Notes under the pieces: model-generated
Told to the model about the DNA's origin: nothing
The model's database searches: none
What the model saw: only the letters and a program-made list of their open reading frames with translations
Part shown: positions 17,509 through 28,600 of the stretch, in pieces
Position numbering within the stretch: position 1 is the stretch's first letter
Layout: the number at the start of each line of letters is the position of its first letter
Translations under genes and position numbers: made by a program
DNA from: Polynucleobacter sp. MWH-UH24A
GTDB taxonomy: Bacteria; Pseudomonadota; Gammaproteobacteria; Burkholderiales; Burkholderiaceae
NCBI RefSeq assembly: GCF_018687475.1
Contig: NZ_CP061292.1
Location: 1,178,001 to 1,242,000, forward strand
Direction of reading: 5' to 3'
DNA: 64,000 nt

Positions 17509-18695
17509 CAACGCGCTCCTTGACCAGCAGCATTCATGAGGAGCATGAAGCGATCAAACAAATAGGCAATGTCATGAGGACCTGGCGAGGCTTCTGGATG
17601 CCCCTGAAAACAAAACGCTGGTTTATCTTTCCAAGCTAAGCCTTGCAAGGATCCATCAAACAAGGAGATGTGTGTGACCCGTAAATCAGCCGGCAAGGTC
17701 TTTGCGTCGACTGCAAAGCCATGGTTTTGTGACGTGATCGCGACACGACCGCTATCTAAGTCTTTCACGGGATGGTTAGCGCCGTGGTGCCCAAACTTCA
17801 TCTTCAAGGTCTTCGCACCGGCAGCCAAGCCCATGATCTGATGACCTAAACAAATACCAAAGGTTGGGATGTTTTTGCTAATGACGGTTTGTGCAGCACT
17901 GATCGCGTAATCACACGGTTCGGGGTCACCAGGGCCATTGGATAAAAATACGCCATCGGGTTTTAAAGCCAAGACTTCAGCCACGGGGGTCTTGGCAGGC
18001 ACGACCGTGAGTGCACATCCACGCTCAGCCAACATGCGCAGAATATTACGCTTGACACCAAAGTCATAAGCGACAACTCGCTTACTTGGGTTCTTCATCA
18101 CTCTAAATGCTGGTTTGCCATGCTCACCGTGCAACTGCCACTCCCCTTCTTGCCACTCATAGGGTGTTGGGGTGGTAACCACTTGCGCAAGATCAAGGCC
18201 TGCCATTCCTGAGAATGCTTTGGCTAAAGTTAAAGCGCGCTGTGCGAGGGCATCCACATCATCACCGATCTTGCCGGCCACGATTGCGCCCGATTGCGCT
18301 CCTCGATCACGCAACAGACGAGTTAGCTTACGGGTATCAATGCCAGCAATACCAGGAACTTTGGCAGCACGTAAATAATGATCAAGACTATCTTCAGCTC
18401 GGAAATTTGAGACACGCGCCGATAGGTCTTTAATAATGAGGCCCGCTGCATAGATTTTTGCTGACTCCGCATCTTGGGCATTGACACCTACATTACCGAT
18501 GTGCGGATAGGTTAAGGTCACTAACTGACGCGCATAACTCGGATCAGTGATGATTTCTTGATAACCAGTTAGCGCAGTATTAAATACCACCTCACCACTC
18601 GTTTCGCCAGGGGCGCCAATACTTTGACCAGAAAAAATGGAGCCATCAGCAAGAGCTAAAACAGCGGGGGGAAAGGAAGGAAGCAAGGGCGACAA
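17508..18695 (-). CDS. carA: Carbamoyl-phosphate synthase small (glutaminase) subunit
   Basis: Hydrolyses glutamine and channels ammonia to CarB. The N-terminal domain is followed by a class I glutamine amidotransferase with [11 protein letters not shown] (catalytic Cys), the oxyanion-region LSNGPGDP and the His/Glu pair in [14 protein letters not shown] 18695 is my start because GGAG lies 7 nt before it, giving 395 residues, a little longer than the usual 380-390. A further TTG at 18746 is possible but gives an unsupported N-terminal extension. Confidence 0.94.
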   Translation of the reverse strand: MSPLLPSFPPAVLALADGSIFSGQSIGAPGETSGEVVFNTALTGYQEIITDPSYARQLVTLTYPHIGNVGVNAQDAESAKIYAAGLIIKDLSARVSNFRAEDSLDHYLRAAKVPGIAGIDTRKLTRLLRDRGAQSGAIVAGKIGDDVDALAQRALTLAKAFSGMAGLDLAQVVTTPTPYEWQEGEWQLHGEHGKPAFRVMKNPSKRVVAYDFGVKRNILRMLAERGCALTVVPAKTPVAEVLALKPDGVFLSNGPGDPEPCDYAISAAQTVISKNIPTFGICLGHQIMGLAAGAKTLKMKFGHHGANHPVKDLDSGRVAITSQNHGFAVDAKTLPADLRVTHISLFDGSLQGLAWKDKPAFCFQGHPEASPGPHDIAYLFDRFMLLMNAAGQGAR

Positions 18696-18877
18696 ACAAT
18701 CTCCAATACCCTGTTGCCGTCCAACACTTTTTGCCCCAAAAGACAAACCCGAGGCGAAATTGCGGGGAGGTAAGTGTCTTTAAGCGCTAGGGCAAATTAT
18801 TAGTTACTGATAGTCGTAATGATACCAGTTCTCTGCCCCTCACCCTGCCTTCACGCAAAACCGTTTACTTTGCCCGG

Positions 18878-20755
18878 CTACTTTCCAATCGCCTGTTTGA
18901 TCTGCGCTAGAACGGATTGATCTTCCATCGTGCTGATATCACCAGGATCACGTCCTTCCGCAACTGCTTGCAATGCGCGTCGCACAATTTTGCCCGAACG
19001 TGTCTTTGGTAATGCACTCACCAAATACACACGCGCGGGTCTTGCAACCGCACCCAATTGCGAATCAACGGTCTTCATGACCTCCGCTTCCATATTGGTG
19101 GTTTTGCTTGGATCTTTTGCAATCACAAAGCCGATGGCTACTTGCCCCTTGAGTTGATCTTCCACGCCAACGACTGCGACTTCAGCCACATTCGTATGAC
19201 TTGAAATACTCTCTTCGATCTCACGGGTACCCAATCGGTGTCCAGCAACGTTAATCACATCATCCGTTCGACCCAAGATAAAGAAGTAACCATCCTTGTC
19301 TTTAATTGCCCAATCAAAGGTGGAATACACCATCTTGCCAGGCACGGTCTCCCAGTAGGTTTTGATAAAGCGCTGATCATCACCCCATACGGTTTGCATG
19401 CATCCGGGTGGCAATGGGCCTTCAATCGCAACCACGCCCTTTTGATCTGGACCCAACTCGGCACCCGTTGCTTCATCAAGGAGCTTCATGTTGTAACCAT
19501 AGACCGGCACACCGGGTGAGCCAAATTTATGCGGCATGACCTCAACGCCTCGTTGAATCGCCAAAATCGGCCATCCGGTCTCGGTCTGCCAATAGTTATC
19601 TACGACGGGTTTCTTCAGTGCATCATGAATCCATGAAGCCGTTGGCTCATCAAGTGGTTCGCCAGCCAAGAACAGGGTACGAAGAGTCGATAGGTTGTAT
19701 TTGCTCAAAAACGCTGGGTCTTGTTTCTTGAGAACTCGTACCGCCGTCGGGGCTGAGAACATCACTGATACCTTGTACTTTTCAACCAAACTCCACCAGA
19801 TACCCGCATCAGGTCGCAGCGGCGTGCCCTCGTACATGATGGTCGCCATGCCATTAATGAGTGGTCCGTAAATAATGTAGCTATGCCCGACCACCCAGCC
19901 AATATCCGAGGTGGTAAACATGGTCTCACCTGGATTACCACCAAAGATGAGACGCATCGAGCTTGCCAGTGCCACCGCATAACCTCCCGTATCGCGCTGC
20001 ACACCCTTGGGTTTGCCAGTGGTGCCCGAGGTATACAAAATATACGAGGGATGAGTTGCATCAACCCACTCAACGGGCACTTTGGTATTGAGGTGCTTCT
20101 CACGCTCTGTGGCGTAATCCAAATCGCGATTGGCTACTGTGGTGTATTCAGAGAGACCTCGGTTCACAATCAACACTTTTTCAGGTTTGGCAGTTGATAG
20201 CGTGATCGCTTCATCGAGTAGCGGCTTATAAGGGACTGCCTTACCACCGCGCATTCCAGCTTCTGCAGTAATGATCATCTTCGGCTTCGCATCATCAATG
20301 CGTGAGGCCAAACTATGCGATGCAAATCCACCAAATACTACTGAATGAATGGCGCCGATGCGGGTGCATGCGAGCATCGCAAAACAGGCTTGCGCAATCA
20401 TCGGCATGTAAATCAGGACACGATCCCCTTTTTTCACGCCGTTGGCTTGCAAGATCGCAGCCATCCGATTGACTTCATCATGCAACTCAAGAAATGTATA
20501 GGCGTGCTCTTGATTGGTTTCAGTGGAGACCGCAACCAATGCGATTTGCGATGCACGATCCTTTAAATGCCGATCAACCGCGTTATGGCAAAGATTGGTT
20601 TGTCCACCAACAAACCACTTGGCAAAAGGTGGTTTGGAGTAATCGAGGACTTGTGAAAACGGCTGATGCCAATCAACTAATTTAGCCTGCTCGGACCAAA
20701 ATGCTTTTGGATCCCGAATCGAGTTCTCATGAAATGATTTGTAACCAATACTCAT
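18878..20755 (-). CDS. prpE: Propionyl-CoA synthetase (acyl-CoA synthetase)
   Basis: Activates propionate, or acetate less well, to the CoA ester through an acyl-AMP. 625 residues. The N-terminus FWSEQAKLVDWHQPF...TNLCHNAVDRHL and the P-loop-like YTSGTTGKPKGVQRDTGGYA fit PrpE better than Acs. The C-terminal KTRSGKIVRR holds the acetylatable catalytic Lys. No prpB/C or acnD genes are nearby, so it is free-standing. Acs is the alternative name; the shorter length and QRDTGGY favour PrpE. Confidence 0.88.
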   Translation of the reverse strand: MSIGYKSFHENSIRDPKAFWSEQAKLVDWHQPFSQVLDYSKPPFAKWFVGGQTNLCHNAVDRHLKDRASQIALVAVSTETNQEHAYTFLELHDEVNRMAAILQANGVKKGDRVLIYMPMIAQACFAMLACTRIGAIHSVVFGGFASHSLASRIDDAKPKMIITAEAGMRGGKAVPYKPLLDEAITLSTAKPEKVLIVNRGLSEYTTVANRDLDYATEREKHLNTKVPVEWVDATHPSYILYTSGTTGKPKGVQRDTGGYAVALASSMRLIFGGNPGETMFTTSDIGWVVGHSYIIYGPLINGMATIMYEGTPLRPDAGIWWSLVEKYKVSVMFSAPTAVRVLKKQDPAFLSKYNLSTLRTLFLAGEPLDEPTASWIHDALKKPVVDNYWQTETGWPILAIQRGVEVMPHKFGSPGVPVYGYNMKLLDEATGAELGPDQKGVVAIEGPLPPGCMQTVWGDDQRFIKTYWETVPGKMVYSTFDWAIKDKDGYFFILGRTDDVINVAGHRLGTREIEESISSHTNVAEVAVVGVEDQLKGQVAIGFVIAKDPSKTTNMEAEVMKTVDSQLGAVARPARVYLVSALPKTRSGKIVRRALQAVAEGRDPGDISTMEDQSVLAQIKQAIGK

Positions 20756-20795
20756 CCTGCATTCCCTTCACAACAAAATAATCAATGGCTTCGAA

Positions 20796-22193
20796 TTAAG
20801 GAGCCGTTTTTACACTGGCGTTCACTCCAGAGCCAGAATTACTTCCTGTTTTCGCTGATTTTGTGGTGTTTGTCGATGGGGATTTTTGCTGAGTGCTGGC
20901 AGTCTTGGAATTGGTGGCCTTCTTCGGGGTGGTTTTAGCGTTGGCGCTCGCCTGAGATGGCTTACTGGCCTTCGGTTTGGCGGGAGCTGTCCGATCAAGC
21001 TTTAACTGACCATGGTCAGCCAGATATTGCGGAATATCCGACTCTTTTCCTGGGGGTTTCGGGATTAAAACGGTTGATCCTGCCCGAATCCGCATACCAC
21101 GGGGAATGTTATTCACGTCGCGAATGGTCTCAGGATTTAAAGCCAGTCGGGTTGCCAATTGTTCAGGGGTCTCGCTTTTGGTGACCTTCAATGCAGTCCA
21201 CGATGACAAGGGCTTCGTATAGCTTGCTAAGTTCATCTGAAAAAGTTCAGCACGTGCGAATGGCAAAAGCATTTGCTGATCGGCTGCCGCCAAGATCACA
21301 GGTTTATTAAATGCAGGGTTGAGATTACGAAAGTCCTCTAGGGACATCTCGGCCAATTGGGCAGCAACATCCACATCAATATCACGGGTCACATCAATCG
21401 CCACAAAATACGGATGGTTCTCAAGCTCGGGCAATACGATGTTGTACGCCCCCGGATTTTGCACAATATTTTTGTATGCCATTAACTTCGGCACATACTC
21501 ACGGGTCTCGCGCGGCATCGTGAGGCTTTCGTAATCAGTGGGCTTGCGCAGCGCTTGATTGCGTTTAATCGCCCGAGCAACATTCCCCTCGCCCCAGTTG
21601 TATGCAGCCAGAGCCAATTGCCAATCCCCAAATTGTTTATAGAGTCGCTGTAGATAATCCAGTGCCGCATTCGTTGATTGCAATACATCGCGGCGCTCAT
21701 CCCGAAATACATTCTGCGTTAACTTAAAATCTTGACCGGTTCTCGGCATGAACTGCCAAATCCCCATCGCCTTGGCTGTTGACTTAGCCTCTGGATTGAA
21801 AGCGCTCTCAACAAACGGCAAGAGTGCGATCTCCGTGGGCATGTTGCGGCGGTTGACCTCTTCAACAATATAAAAGAGGTAGCGCGAAGAACGCGCCATT
21901 GAGCGATTCACATAGTCTGGACGATTAACAAGCCATTGGGTTTGTTTCTCAACCAAAGGGCTATCGAGCTCAGGCAACTGAAAGCCCTGACGAATCTGGA
22001 CCCACAGATCATTTGAGGGCGCCATGAGATTGCTCACCGACTGTTTACTGAGATCTACACGTGGGGCTTTAGCAGCACGTGGATCACGCCGAGTATCAGC
22101 ACTCGAGGAGGACCACTCAGGTGAGGTACTAGCACAACCACTCAAGACCAGAATGGCTGCACTTCCGATAAGAAGAAGCAAACGACGCATCAT
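20796..22193 (-). CDS. mltD: Membrane-bound lytic murein transglycosylase D (lipoprotein)
   Basis: Cleaves peptidoglycan glycan strands. Starting at ATG 22193, one base after the gloB stop, gives 465 residues with a lipoprotein signal (LVLSGC, Cys about 19). The SLT domain has the catalytic ESAFNP Glu and GIWQFMPRTG (about 125-150). It is followed by ALAAYNWGEGNV. A degenerate LysM segment near residue 340 (RLALNPETIRDVNNIP) precedes a Lys/Ser/Thr-rich low-complexity tail (about 400-465) that may bind cell wall. It is likely co-transcribed with gloB. Confidence 0.93.
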   Translation of the reverse strand: MMRRLLLLIGSAAILVLSGCASTSPEWSSSSADTRRDPRAAKAPRVDLSKQSVSNLMAPSNDLWVQIRQGFQLPELDSPLVEKQTQWLVNRPDYVNRSMARSSRYLFYIVEEVNRRNMPTEIALLPFVESAFNPEAKSTAKAMGIWQFMPRTGQDFKLTQNVFRDERRDVLQSTNAALDYLQRLYKQFGDWQLALAAYNWGEGNVARAIKRNQALRKPTDYESLTMPRETREYVPKLMAYKNIVQNPGAYNIVLPELENHPYFVAIDVTRDIDVDVAAQLAEMSLEDFRNLNPAFNKPVILAAADQQMLLPFARAELFQMNLASYTKPLSSWTALKVTKSETPEQLATRLALNPETIRDVNNIPRGMRIRAGSTVLIPKPPGKESDIPQYLADHGQLKLDRTAPAKPKASKPSQASANAKTTPKKATNSKTASTQQKSPSTNTTKSAKTGSNSGSGVNASVKTAP

Positions 22194-22194
22194 C

Positions 22195-23013
22195 TTAGAA
22201 CCGATCCTTCCATGCCCGCACGACTGCCAAAACCTCAGCGGGGCTTTTAAGATCTTGCCCAATTTGAGCGCGTGCGGCGGCAATCACCGGGGTTTGATCA
22301 CATCGCATAAATGGATTGACCCGCTTCTCATGCGCAATCGTGGTGGGGAGCGTGGGTTGATTACGTTTGCGCATGGCATCGGCCGCTTGGGACCACTCAA
22401 TTAAAGCTGAATTATCTGGCTCGACTGCAAGTGCGAAACGAATATTCGATAAGGTGTACTCGTGGGTGCAGTACACCAAGGTATCGGGAGGCAAGGCCAA
22501 GAATTTTGCCAACGAACTCGACATTTGGGTAGGCGTTCCTTCAAAGAGACGTCCGCATCCTGAGGCAAAGAGCGTATCGCCACAAAATAACTTTGGGGTT
22601 TGTCCAGCGTTCGCTTCGCTTCGCGCTACATAGGCAATATGGCCTAAGGTATGGCCTGGAACCTCTAGAACCTGAAGCTGGATCTTCGGCGCATCAAATG
22701 CCACGGTATCCCCCTCAAAGAGCGCGTGACTGCGTAAGGCAATATCCTCGCCAGCAGGGCCATACACCGGTACCGAGAATCCATGTTGAGTTGCCCACGC
22801 GAGGATCTCTGGTAATCCGCCGATATGGTCAGCGTGGTAATGAGTGATTAGAATTCCGGTAAGGCGCAGATTCTGTTGAGTAAGGTAGTCAATCGCCGGC
22901 TTTGCTTCACCAGGGTCAACCAAAATAGCCGACTGTTGATCGTGAATGCACCAAATGTAGTTGTCGGTAAACGCAGGTATGGGCCACACTTGCAATAAGG
23001 AATTTGAAACCAT
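22195..23013 (-). CDS. gloB: Hydroxyacylglutathione hydrolase (glyoxalase II)
   Basis: Hydrolyses S-lactoylglutathione to lactate and glutathione in methylglyoxal detoxification. 272 residues with the metallo-beta-lactamase signature THYHADHIGG (about 50-60), PGHTLGHI and the CGDTLFASGCGR loop, plus the C-terminal HAGH domain. ATG 23013 is used because TTAGG lies 7 nt before it; a TTG 18 bp earlier has no ribosome site. It diverges from the methyltransferase gene at 23046. Confidence 0.96.
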   Translation of the reverse strand: MVSNSLLQVWPIPAFTDNYIWCIHDQQSAILVDPGEAKPAIDYLTQQNLRLTGILITHYHADHIGGLPEILAWATQHGFSVPVYGPAGEDIALRSHALFEGDTVAFDAPKIQLQVLEVPGHTLGHIAYVARSEANAGQTPKLFCGDTLFASGCGRLFEGTPTQMSSSLAKFLALPPDTLVYCTHEYTLSNIRFALAVEPDNSALIEWSQAADAMRKRNQPTLPTTIAHEKRVNPFMRCDQTPVIAAARAQIGQDLKSPAEVLAVVRAWKDRF

Positions 23014-23045
23014 GGCAACACCTAAGGACACAAGATAATCCGTCT

Positions 23046-23846
23046 ATGATATCAACGATCCCACCGAACGTGCAGACCGATACTCCGCCTGAGAGTTCGT
23101 GGGAGACGTGGCTGCAATCGCCTCCGGGACAATACATTCTCCAATCGGAGCAAGAGCTCTTCAATCAAGCGGTTGTCGATGTATTTGGCTATTACGCCTT
23201 GCAAATTGGTTTACCGCAAATCAACACCCTCGCAGAAAATCGGATTTCTTTGAAACTGATGTTGCTTCCGCATGGGATTGCGAAAGCCGATGGCGATCTG
23301 CCCTATCAACCGATTGAAGGGATTCCGGAAGAATTACCATTTGCCGATCAATCCATTGATTTAGTGGTTCTGCCCCATGTCTTGGAATTTGCCCAAGACC
23401 CGCACCAGATTCTGCGCGAGGTTGATCGCGTCTTAATGCCTGAAGGCCGCGTTGTGATCTCGGGCTTTAATCCAGCGAGCCTTTGGGGCTTGCGGCAATA
23501 TGCCGGTCGCTTGATTGGTAAAAATTATTTGCCGCGTGAGGGTCAGTTCCTAAGTTTGTTACGTGTAAAGGATTGGTTGAAGTTACTAGACTACTCCCTC
23601 GACCGTGGTCACTTTGCGTGCTATCGCCTACCATTGCGAAAAGAGAAAAATATGACCCGCATGGCATTCCTCGAAAAAATGGGGAATCGCTGGTGGCCAA
23701 TCTTTGGCTCCGTATTTTTAATCTCTGCCATTAAGCGCCATCCGGGTACGCGTTTAGTGGGGCGAGTTCCTAAACAAGCTCTGGCGCTTCCGCAACTCAA
23801 CCCAGCCGCTCAGCAAACTTCCCACAAAGTTACCGAAGAGGTATAA
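23046..23846 (+). CDS. Class I SAM-dependent methyltransferase-like protein
   Basis: 266 residues from ATG 23046. The C-terminal half of a Methyltransf_11 fold is clear: [20 protein letters not shown] (motif II/III region, about 100-118), the [20 protein letters not shown] strand (about 127-146) and SLWGLRQY. The N-terminal SAM-binding glycine motif (D-x-G-x-G) is not visible where it should be; that stretch reads [15 protein letters not shown]. The family commonly sits between gloB and rnhA. Substrate unknown, and SAM binding uncertain. Confidence 0.75.
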   Translation: MISTIPPNVQTDTPPESSWETWLQSPPGQYILQSEQELFNQAVVDVFGYYALQIGLPQINTLAENRISLKLMLLPHGIAKADGDLPYQPIEGIPEELPFADQSIDLVVLPHVLEFAQDPHQILREVDRVLMPEGRVVISGFNPASLWGLRQYAGRLIGKNYLPREGQFLSLLRVKDWLKLLDYSLDRGHFACYRLPLRKEKNMTRMAFLEKMGNRWWPIFGSVFLISAIKRHPGTRLVGRVPKQALALPQLNPAAQQTSHKVTEEV

Positions 23847-23853
23847 AGAGCGT

Positions 23854-24303
23854 ATGAGTAAACCCCACATCACGATCTATACCGATGGTGCCTGCAAAGG
23901 CAATCCTGGTCCAGGTGGCTGGGGGGTGGTATTGCGATCTGGTGAACATGAAAAACACTTGCATGGCGGCGCACCCGATACCACCAACAATCGGATGGAA
24001 ATCAGTGCGGTGATCCATGCCCTCAAGGCGCTCAAGCAGCCGAGCGTCGTCGATCTCTATACCGACTCCCAATACGTCCAAAAAGGGGTCAGCGAGTGGC
24101 TCTCTGGCTGGAAAGCACGCGGCTGGAAAACCGCTGATAAATCCCCAGTCAAGAATGTCGATCTTTGGCAAGAGCTCGATGCCCTATTACCCCAGCATGA
24201 GATTGCGTGGCATTGGGTCCGCGGGCACAACGGCCACCCCGGAAATGAATTAGCAGATCAGCTAGCCAATCAAGGTGTGGAGGCCTTTTTATCCAATAAC
24301 TGA
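23854..24303 (+). CDS. rnhA: Ribonuclease HI
   Basis: Degrades the RNA strand of RNA-DNA hybrids. 149 residues with the full D-E-D-D set: [17 protein letters not shown] (Asp 10), NNRMEI (Glu 48), YTDSQYV (Asp 70) and NELAD (late Asp), plus [12 protein letters not shown]. It starts 7 bp after the methyltransferase gene and is probably co-transcribed. Confidence 0.97.
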   Translation: MSKPHITIYTDGACKGNPGPGGWGVVLRSGEHEKHLHGGAPDTTNNRMEISAVIHALKALKQPSVVDLYTDSQYVQKGVSEWLSGWKARGWKTADKSPVKNVDLWQELDALLPQHEIAWHWVRGHNGHPGNELADQLANQGVEAFLSNN

Positions 24304-24374
24304 TGGGCGCCCCGCTTGGGCATATGAGAGAATGCTTTAACTCGATCAATCGCAAAGCAATTTAGACTAGTGCC

Positions 24375-25643
24375 GTGACCAAACCTCCATCCTTTATTGC
24401 CCGCATCAAGCAGACCATTACGGCGTGGGGTCGCCAATTGATCAACCGGCTCCAGAAAATCGATCTCAAGCAATTTGTGGCGTTTCTAATGAAGCGCAAA
24501 TGGTGGCTCCTTGCAATTGTGGTCTTGGTTTATGCAGGCAATAAAGCCTACGATCATTTTTTCCCAGCGGAGAGCAAGCGTGGTGGAATCCAAACAGTTA
24601 CCACTGCCCTTCTCGAGAAACAAGATATTCCCATCATCATTGAATCGACCGGTACCGTTGTGGCAGCCAATATCGTGGATGTCCGTCCACAAGTCAGTAA
24701 TGTGGTGAAAGAAATTCATATTAAAGAAGGCCAAGAGGTAAAGAAAGGGCAACTGCTCTTCACCTTAGATGATCGCAATGACCGCGCCAATTACGATAAA
24801 GCCAAAGCCGTAGCCGACGATGCACAACGGCAGTTGCAACGTGCCAAAGAGCTGGTGGCTCAAAACTTTATTTCTAAAGCGGGCTTAGATACGGCCGAGG
24901 CGAATGCCAAATCGGCGGTGGCTACAGCACGGGCTGCCGAGGTGCAACTCTCCTTTGATTACATTCGCGCACCGATTGATGGTCGCGCAGGCATTATTAA
25001 TGTATTCCCTGGCTCCTTGGTAGCCCCTGGTAATGTGGTAACTACAACCTCAAGCTCGACTGCAACGACCGCATTGGGTGCGATGGTCACCATTACGCAA
25101 TTAGATCCGATCAATGTGCAATTTATTGTGGGTGAAGACAGCATTCCACTATTGATGCAAAGCGATCCCAACAGTCTAAAAGTAGCCGTCAGTGTTGGCG
25201 ATCAGCAAACCCAAATCTTCGAAGGCAAGGTCTTGGTGATTGATAATCAGGTGGATCCAGCGATTGGGGCAGTTCGTGTCAAGGCACAGATTGCCAATGA
25301 CAAGCGCCTCTTATTACCAGGGCAGTTTGCCCGGGTTAAGCTCGAAGCCAACACCTTAAAAGATGCCATTCTGGTTCCGTCTCAAGCGGTGGTGATTAAT
25401 CCCCGCGGTCGATTTATTTATGTGGTGGGTGCAGAGGACAAGGTGAGCCTCAAACCCATCAAGGTCAGCTATGAGTATCAAGGCAAGGCTGCGATCACCG
25501 GCGTTGAGGTTGGTGAACGCGTGGTGATTGAGGGTAAACAAAATCTACGCCCTGGCACCAAAATACGAGAGAGTAAGTCCGCTGCTGCTCAGAAGCCTGC
25601 TGAAGCCCCCAAGCCTGAATCCAAACCTGCTGACAAAAAATGA
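24375..25643 (+). CDS. RND efflux periplasmic adaptor (membrane fusion protein)
   Basis: Links the RND pump to an outer-membrane channel. 422 residues from GTG 24375. One membrane anchor (about 42-58, WWLLAIVVLVYAG) is followed by a lipoyl/barrel-sandwich domain (GTVVAANIVDVRPQVSN, KEGQEVKKGQLLFTLD), a short coiled coil (about 135-185) and beta-barrel repeats. The tail is Ala/Pro/Lys-rich. Closest by pattern to MdtA/AcrA types. It overlaps the pump gene by 4 bp (ATGA). The start is uncertain because the ribosome site is weak. No outer-membrane partner or regulator lies nearby. Confidence 0.9.
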   Translation: MTKPPSFIARIKQTITAWGRQLINRLQKIDLKQFVAFLMKRKWWLLAIVVLVYAGNKAYDHFFPAESKRGGIQTVTTALLEKQDIPIIIESTGTVVAANIVDVRPQVSNVVKEIHIKEGQEVKKGQLLFTLDDRNDRANYDKAKAVADDAQRQLQRAKELVAQNFISKAGLDTAEANAKSAVATARAAEVQLSFDYIRAPIDGRAGIINVFPGSLVAPGNVVTTTSSSTATTALGAMVTITQLDPINVQFIVGEDSIPLLMQSDPNSLKVAVSVGDQQTQIFEGKVLVIDNQVDPAIGAVRVKAQIANDKRLLLPGQFARVKLEANTLKDAILVPSQAVVINPRGRFIYVVGAEDKVSLKPIKVSYEYQGKAAITGVEVGERVVIEGKQNLRPGTKIRESKSAAAQKPAEAPKPESKPADKK

Positions 25644-28600
25644 CGCTCTCTGAGCTTTGTATCCGACGGCCTGTCATGACCGTTTTGCTCTCGGTAGTGA
25701 CGGTCTTTGCCGGTGCTATCGCATACACCCGCATTCCCGTTGCAGCATTACCCAGCTTTAATACTCCGGTAATTTCCGTATCGGCATCCTTACCAGGAGC
25801 CTCTCCCGAAAATATGGCGTCCTCGGTTGCCCTACCGCTTGAGAAAGAGTTCTCCACCATTGATGGCATTACGGTGATTAGCTCCACCAATTTTTTAGGT
25901 ACAACCAATATCACCCTCGAATTTAATAACGATCGCGATATTGATAAAGCCGCGGTCGATGTTCAGGCCGCACTATTGCGCGCTCAGCGTCGTCTGCCAA
26001 TCGAGATGACCGTACCGCCCTCCTATCGCAAGGTCAACCCTGCCGATGCACCGGTTCTTATCATCGGTATGACCTCGCCATCGATGGATTTATCCGAGCT
26101 CAATGATTACGCTGAGAACTTAATCTCTCCAACGCTCTCCACAATTGATGGAGTGGCTCAAATTATTGTGTATGGCATTAAACGTTATGCCATCCGCGTG
26201 CAAGCCAGACCCGACTCTTTGGCTACGCACAACCTCACGATGGAAGATCTCTCGATCGCCATCAATAAAGCGAACTCCAATACCCCCGTGGGTGTTTTAG
26301 AGGGCCCACGGCAACTACTTACCATCTATGCCAATAAACAATTAGTGAGTGCAGCGGATTTTGCCAACCTCGTGGTTGCTCAAAAGAATGGTTTACCCAT
26401 CTATCTGCGCGATGTGGCCGAGGTGGTTGAGAGTTATGAGAACGTTCGCACTCTATCTACGACCAACGGTGAGCGTTCGATTGCACTTGCGATTCAGCGC
26501 CAGCCCAATGCCAATACGGTTAAAGTAGTGGATGCCGTCAAGGTGATGATTCCGGAATTTGAGAAGCAATTACCCGCCTCGATTAAGCTCACACTGATCA
26601 ATGATCGCTCCTTATCGATTCGTGAGGCGATTCATGATGTCAATTTGACGTTAGGACTCACCGTTGCCTTAGTGGTCTTAGTGATCTTTCTATTTCTGAA
26701 GCATATTTCTGCAACGGTAATCCCCTCGCTGAGTTTGCCAATTTCTCTGATTGGCGCCTTCTTCTTGCTCTATTTCATGGGCTACAGCTTAGATAACGTG
26801 TCGCTCTTGGGGATTACCTTGGCAGTGGGCTTAGTGGTTGATGATTCTATTGTGGTCTTAGAGAACATCGTACGCTATGTCGATCAGGGCATGAGTCCGT
26901 TAAAAGCCGCTCTCAAAGGTAGTCGCGAGGTTGGGTTCACCATTCTCTCCATTTCACTTTCCTTAGTGGCTGTTTTTATTCCCATCTTCTTCATGGAAGG
27001 TCCAATCGGTCTTTTATTCCGTGAGTTTGCGGTGGTCGTCTCCTTGGCGATCGTAGTGTCGGCGGTGGTCTCACTCACCTTGGTACCTATGCTCTGCAGT
27101 CGCTACCTTCCCAAACCTGGACAGCATGCTCGCGAGTTTGCAATCAATCGTCACTTTGATCGTTGGTTTGAGTGGACGCAAAAGACCTATGTGCATTATT
27201 TGGATATTGCCTTACAAAAGCGCAAACAAGTCTTGTGGCTAGCGGTGGCTACCTTCGTGATCACAATTGCCATGTTTATCTATACGCCAAAGGGATTCTT
27301 TCCCGAGGAAGATATTGGCCAGATCACTGCAACGACCGAGGCGGATCAAGATATTTCTTTCAAGGCCATGCTGGAGTTACAAGACCGTGCTGCACAGATC
27401 GTGGCAAACGATCCAAATGTCGCAAATTTTGTTTCCATATTGGGTGGTGGCCTCAGTGCAGGCAGTAATACAGGTCGCTTTTTTATTGTTCTCAAGCCAC
27501 GCGATGAACGCGAATCCATGACCAAAGTTCTTGAGGGTCTGCGTGCGAAGTTCAGGGATGTTCCAGGTTTGCAAGTGTTTATGCGCCCCATCCAAAATTT
27601 ACAACTCGGTGGACGATCCAGTAAAAGCCGCTATCAATTTACTCTGCAAAGCGTTGGTTTTGAGGGAGTGAATGAGTGGTCAGAGAAATTGCTCGAGAAA
27701 TTACGAGTTGATCCAATCTTTAGGGACGTCACCTCTGACTCGCAAATGAAAGGTCTAAACGTACAAATTGATATTAATCGTGATAAAGCCGCACAGGCAG
27801 GGGTTACGATCGCGGATATTCGTCAAGCTTTGTATAACGCCTTTGGACAGCGCCAGGTCTCCACCATTTATACAAGCGTCAATACCTATTACGTCATTTT
27901 AGAAACAGCAGAGGATCAACGCCAGTTTGAGACCGATCTCAACAAAGTGTTCTTGCGGGGCCGCGCGACCAATCAGTTAATTCCGTTATCGAGTCTCGCA
28001 AGTTTCAAGCGCACGATTGGCCCGACTGCGGTTAACCATCAGGGCCAAATCCCAGCCGTGACTCTGTCATTTAACTTGGCGCCTGATGTGGCCTTGGGTG
28101 AAGCGACTGACAAGATTGAAAAGTATGTAAAAGAAATTAACTTACCGCCCTCCATCATTACTAGCTACGGAGGCGACGCCAAAGTCTTTAAAGGCAATCA
28201 AACTGGGCAATTTGTCCTGATTATTGCTGCGCTAGCAGTAATTTATATTCTGCTTGGGGTGCTCTATGAGAGCTACATTCACCCCATTACCATTTTGGCT
28301 GGCTTACCGTCCGCGGCCATTGGTGCCCTGCTCTCTTTATGGATGTTTGGAATGGAGCTCACCATCATTGCCACGATTGGTATTTTGATGCTGATTGGCA
28401 TCGTCAAGAAAAATGCCATCTTGATGATTGACTTCGCCCTTGATGCGCAACGTAAACAAAAAATGAGCCCTACGGAGGCTATTCGGACCGCATGCATCTT
28501 GCGCTTTCGCCCCATCATGATGACCACCCTCGCTGCAATTATGGGCGCCTTGCCGATTGCGCTCGGCCTTGGTGCTGGCGCTGAACTACGCCAACCCCTT

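Noticed and set aside
23830..24171. 113-codon minus-strand frame opposite rnhA
   Set aside because: Antisense to rnhA with no domain or start signal.
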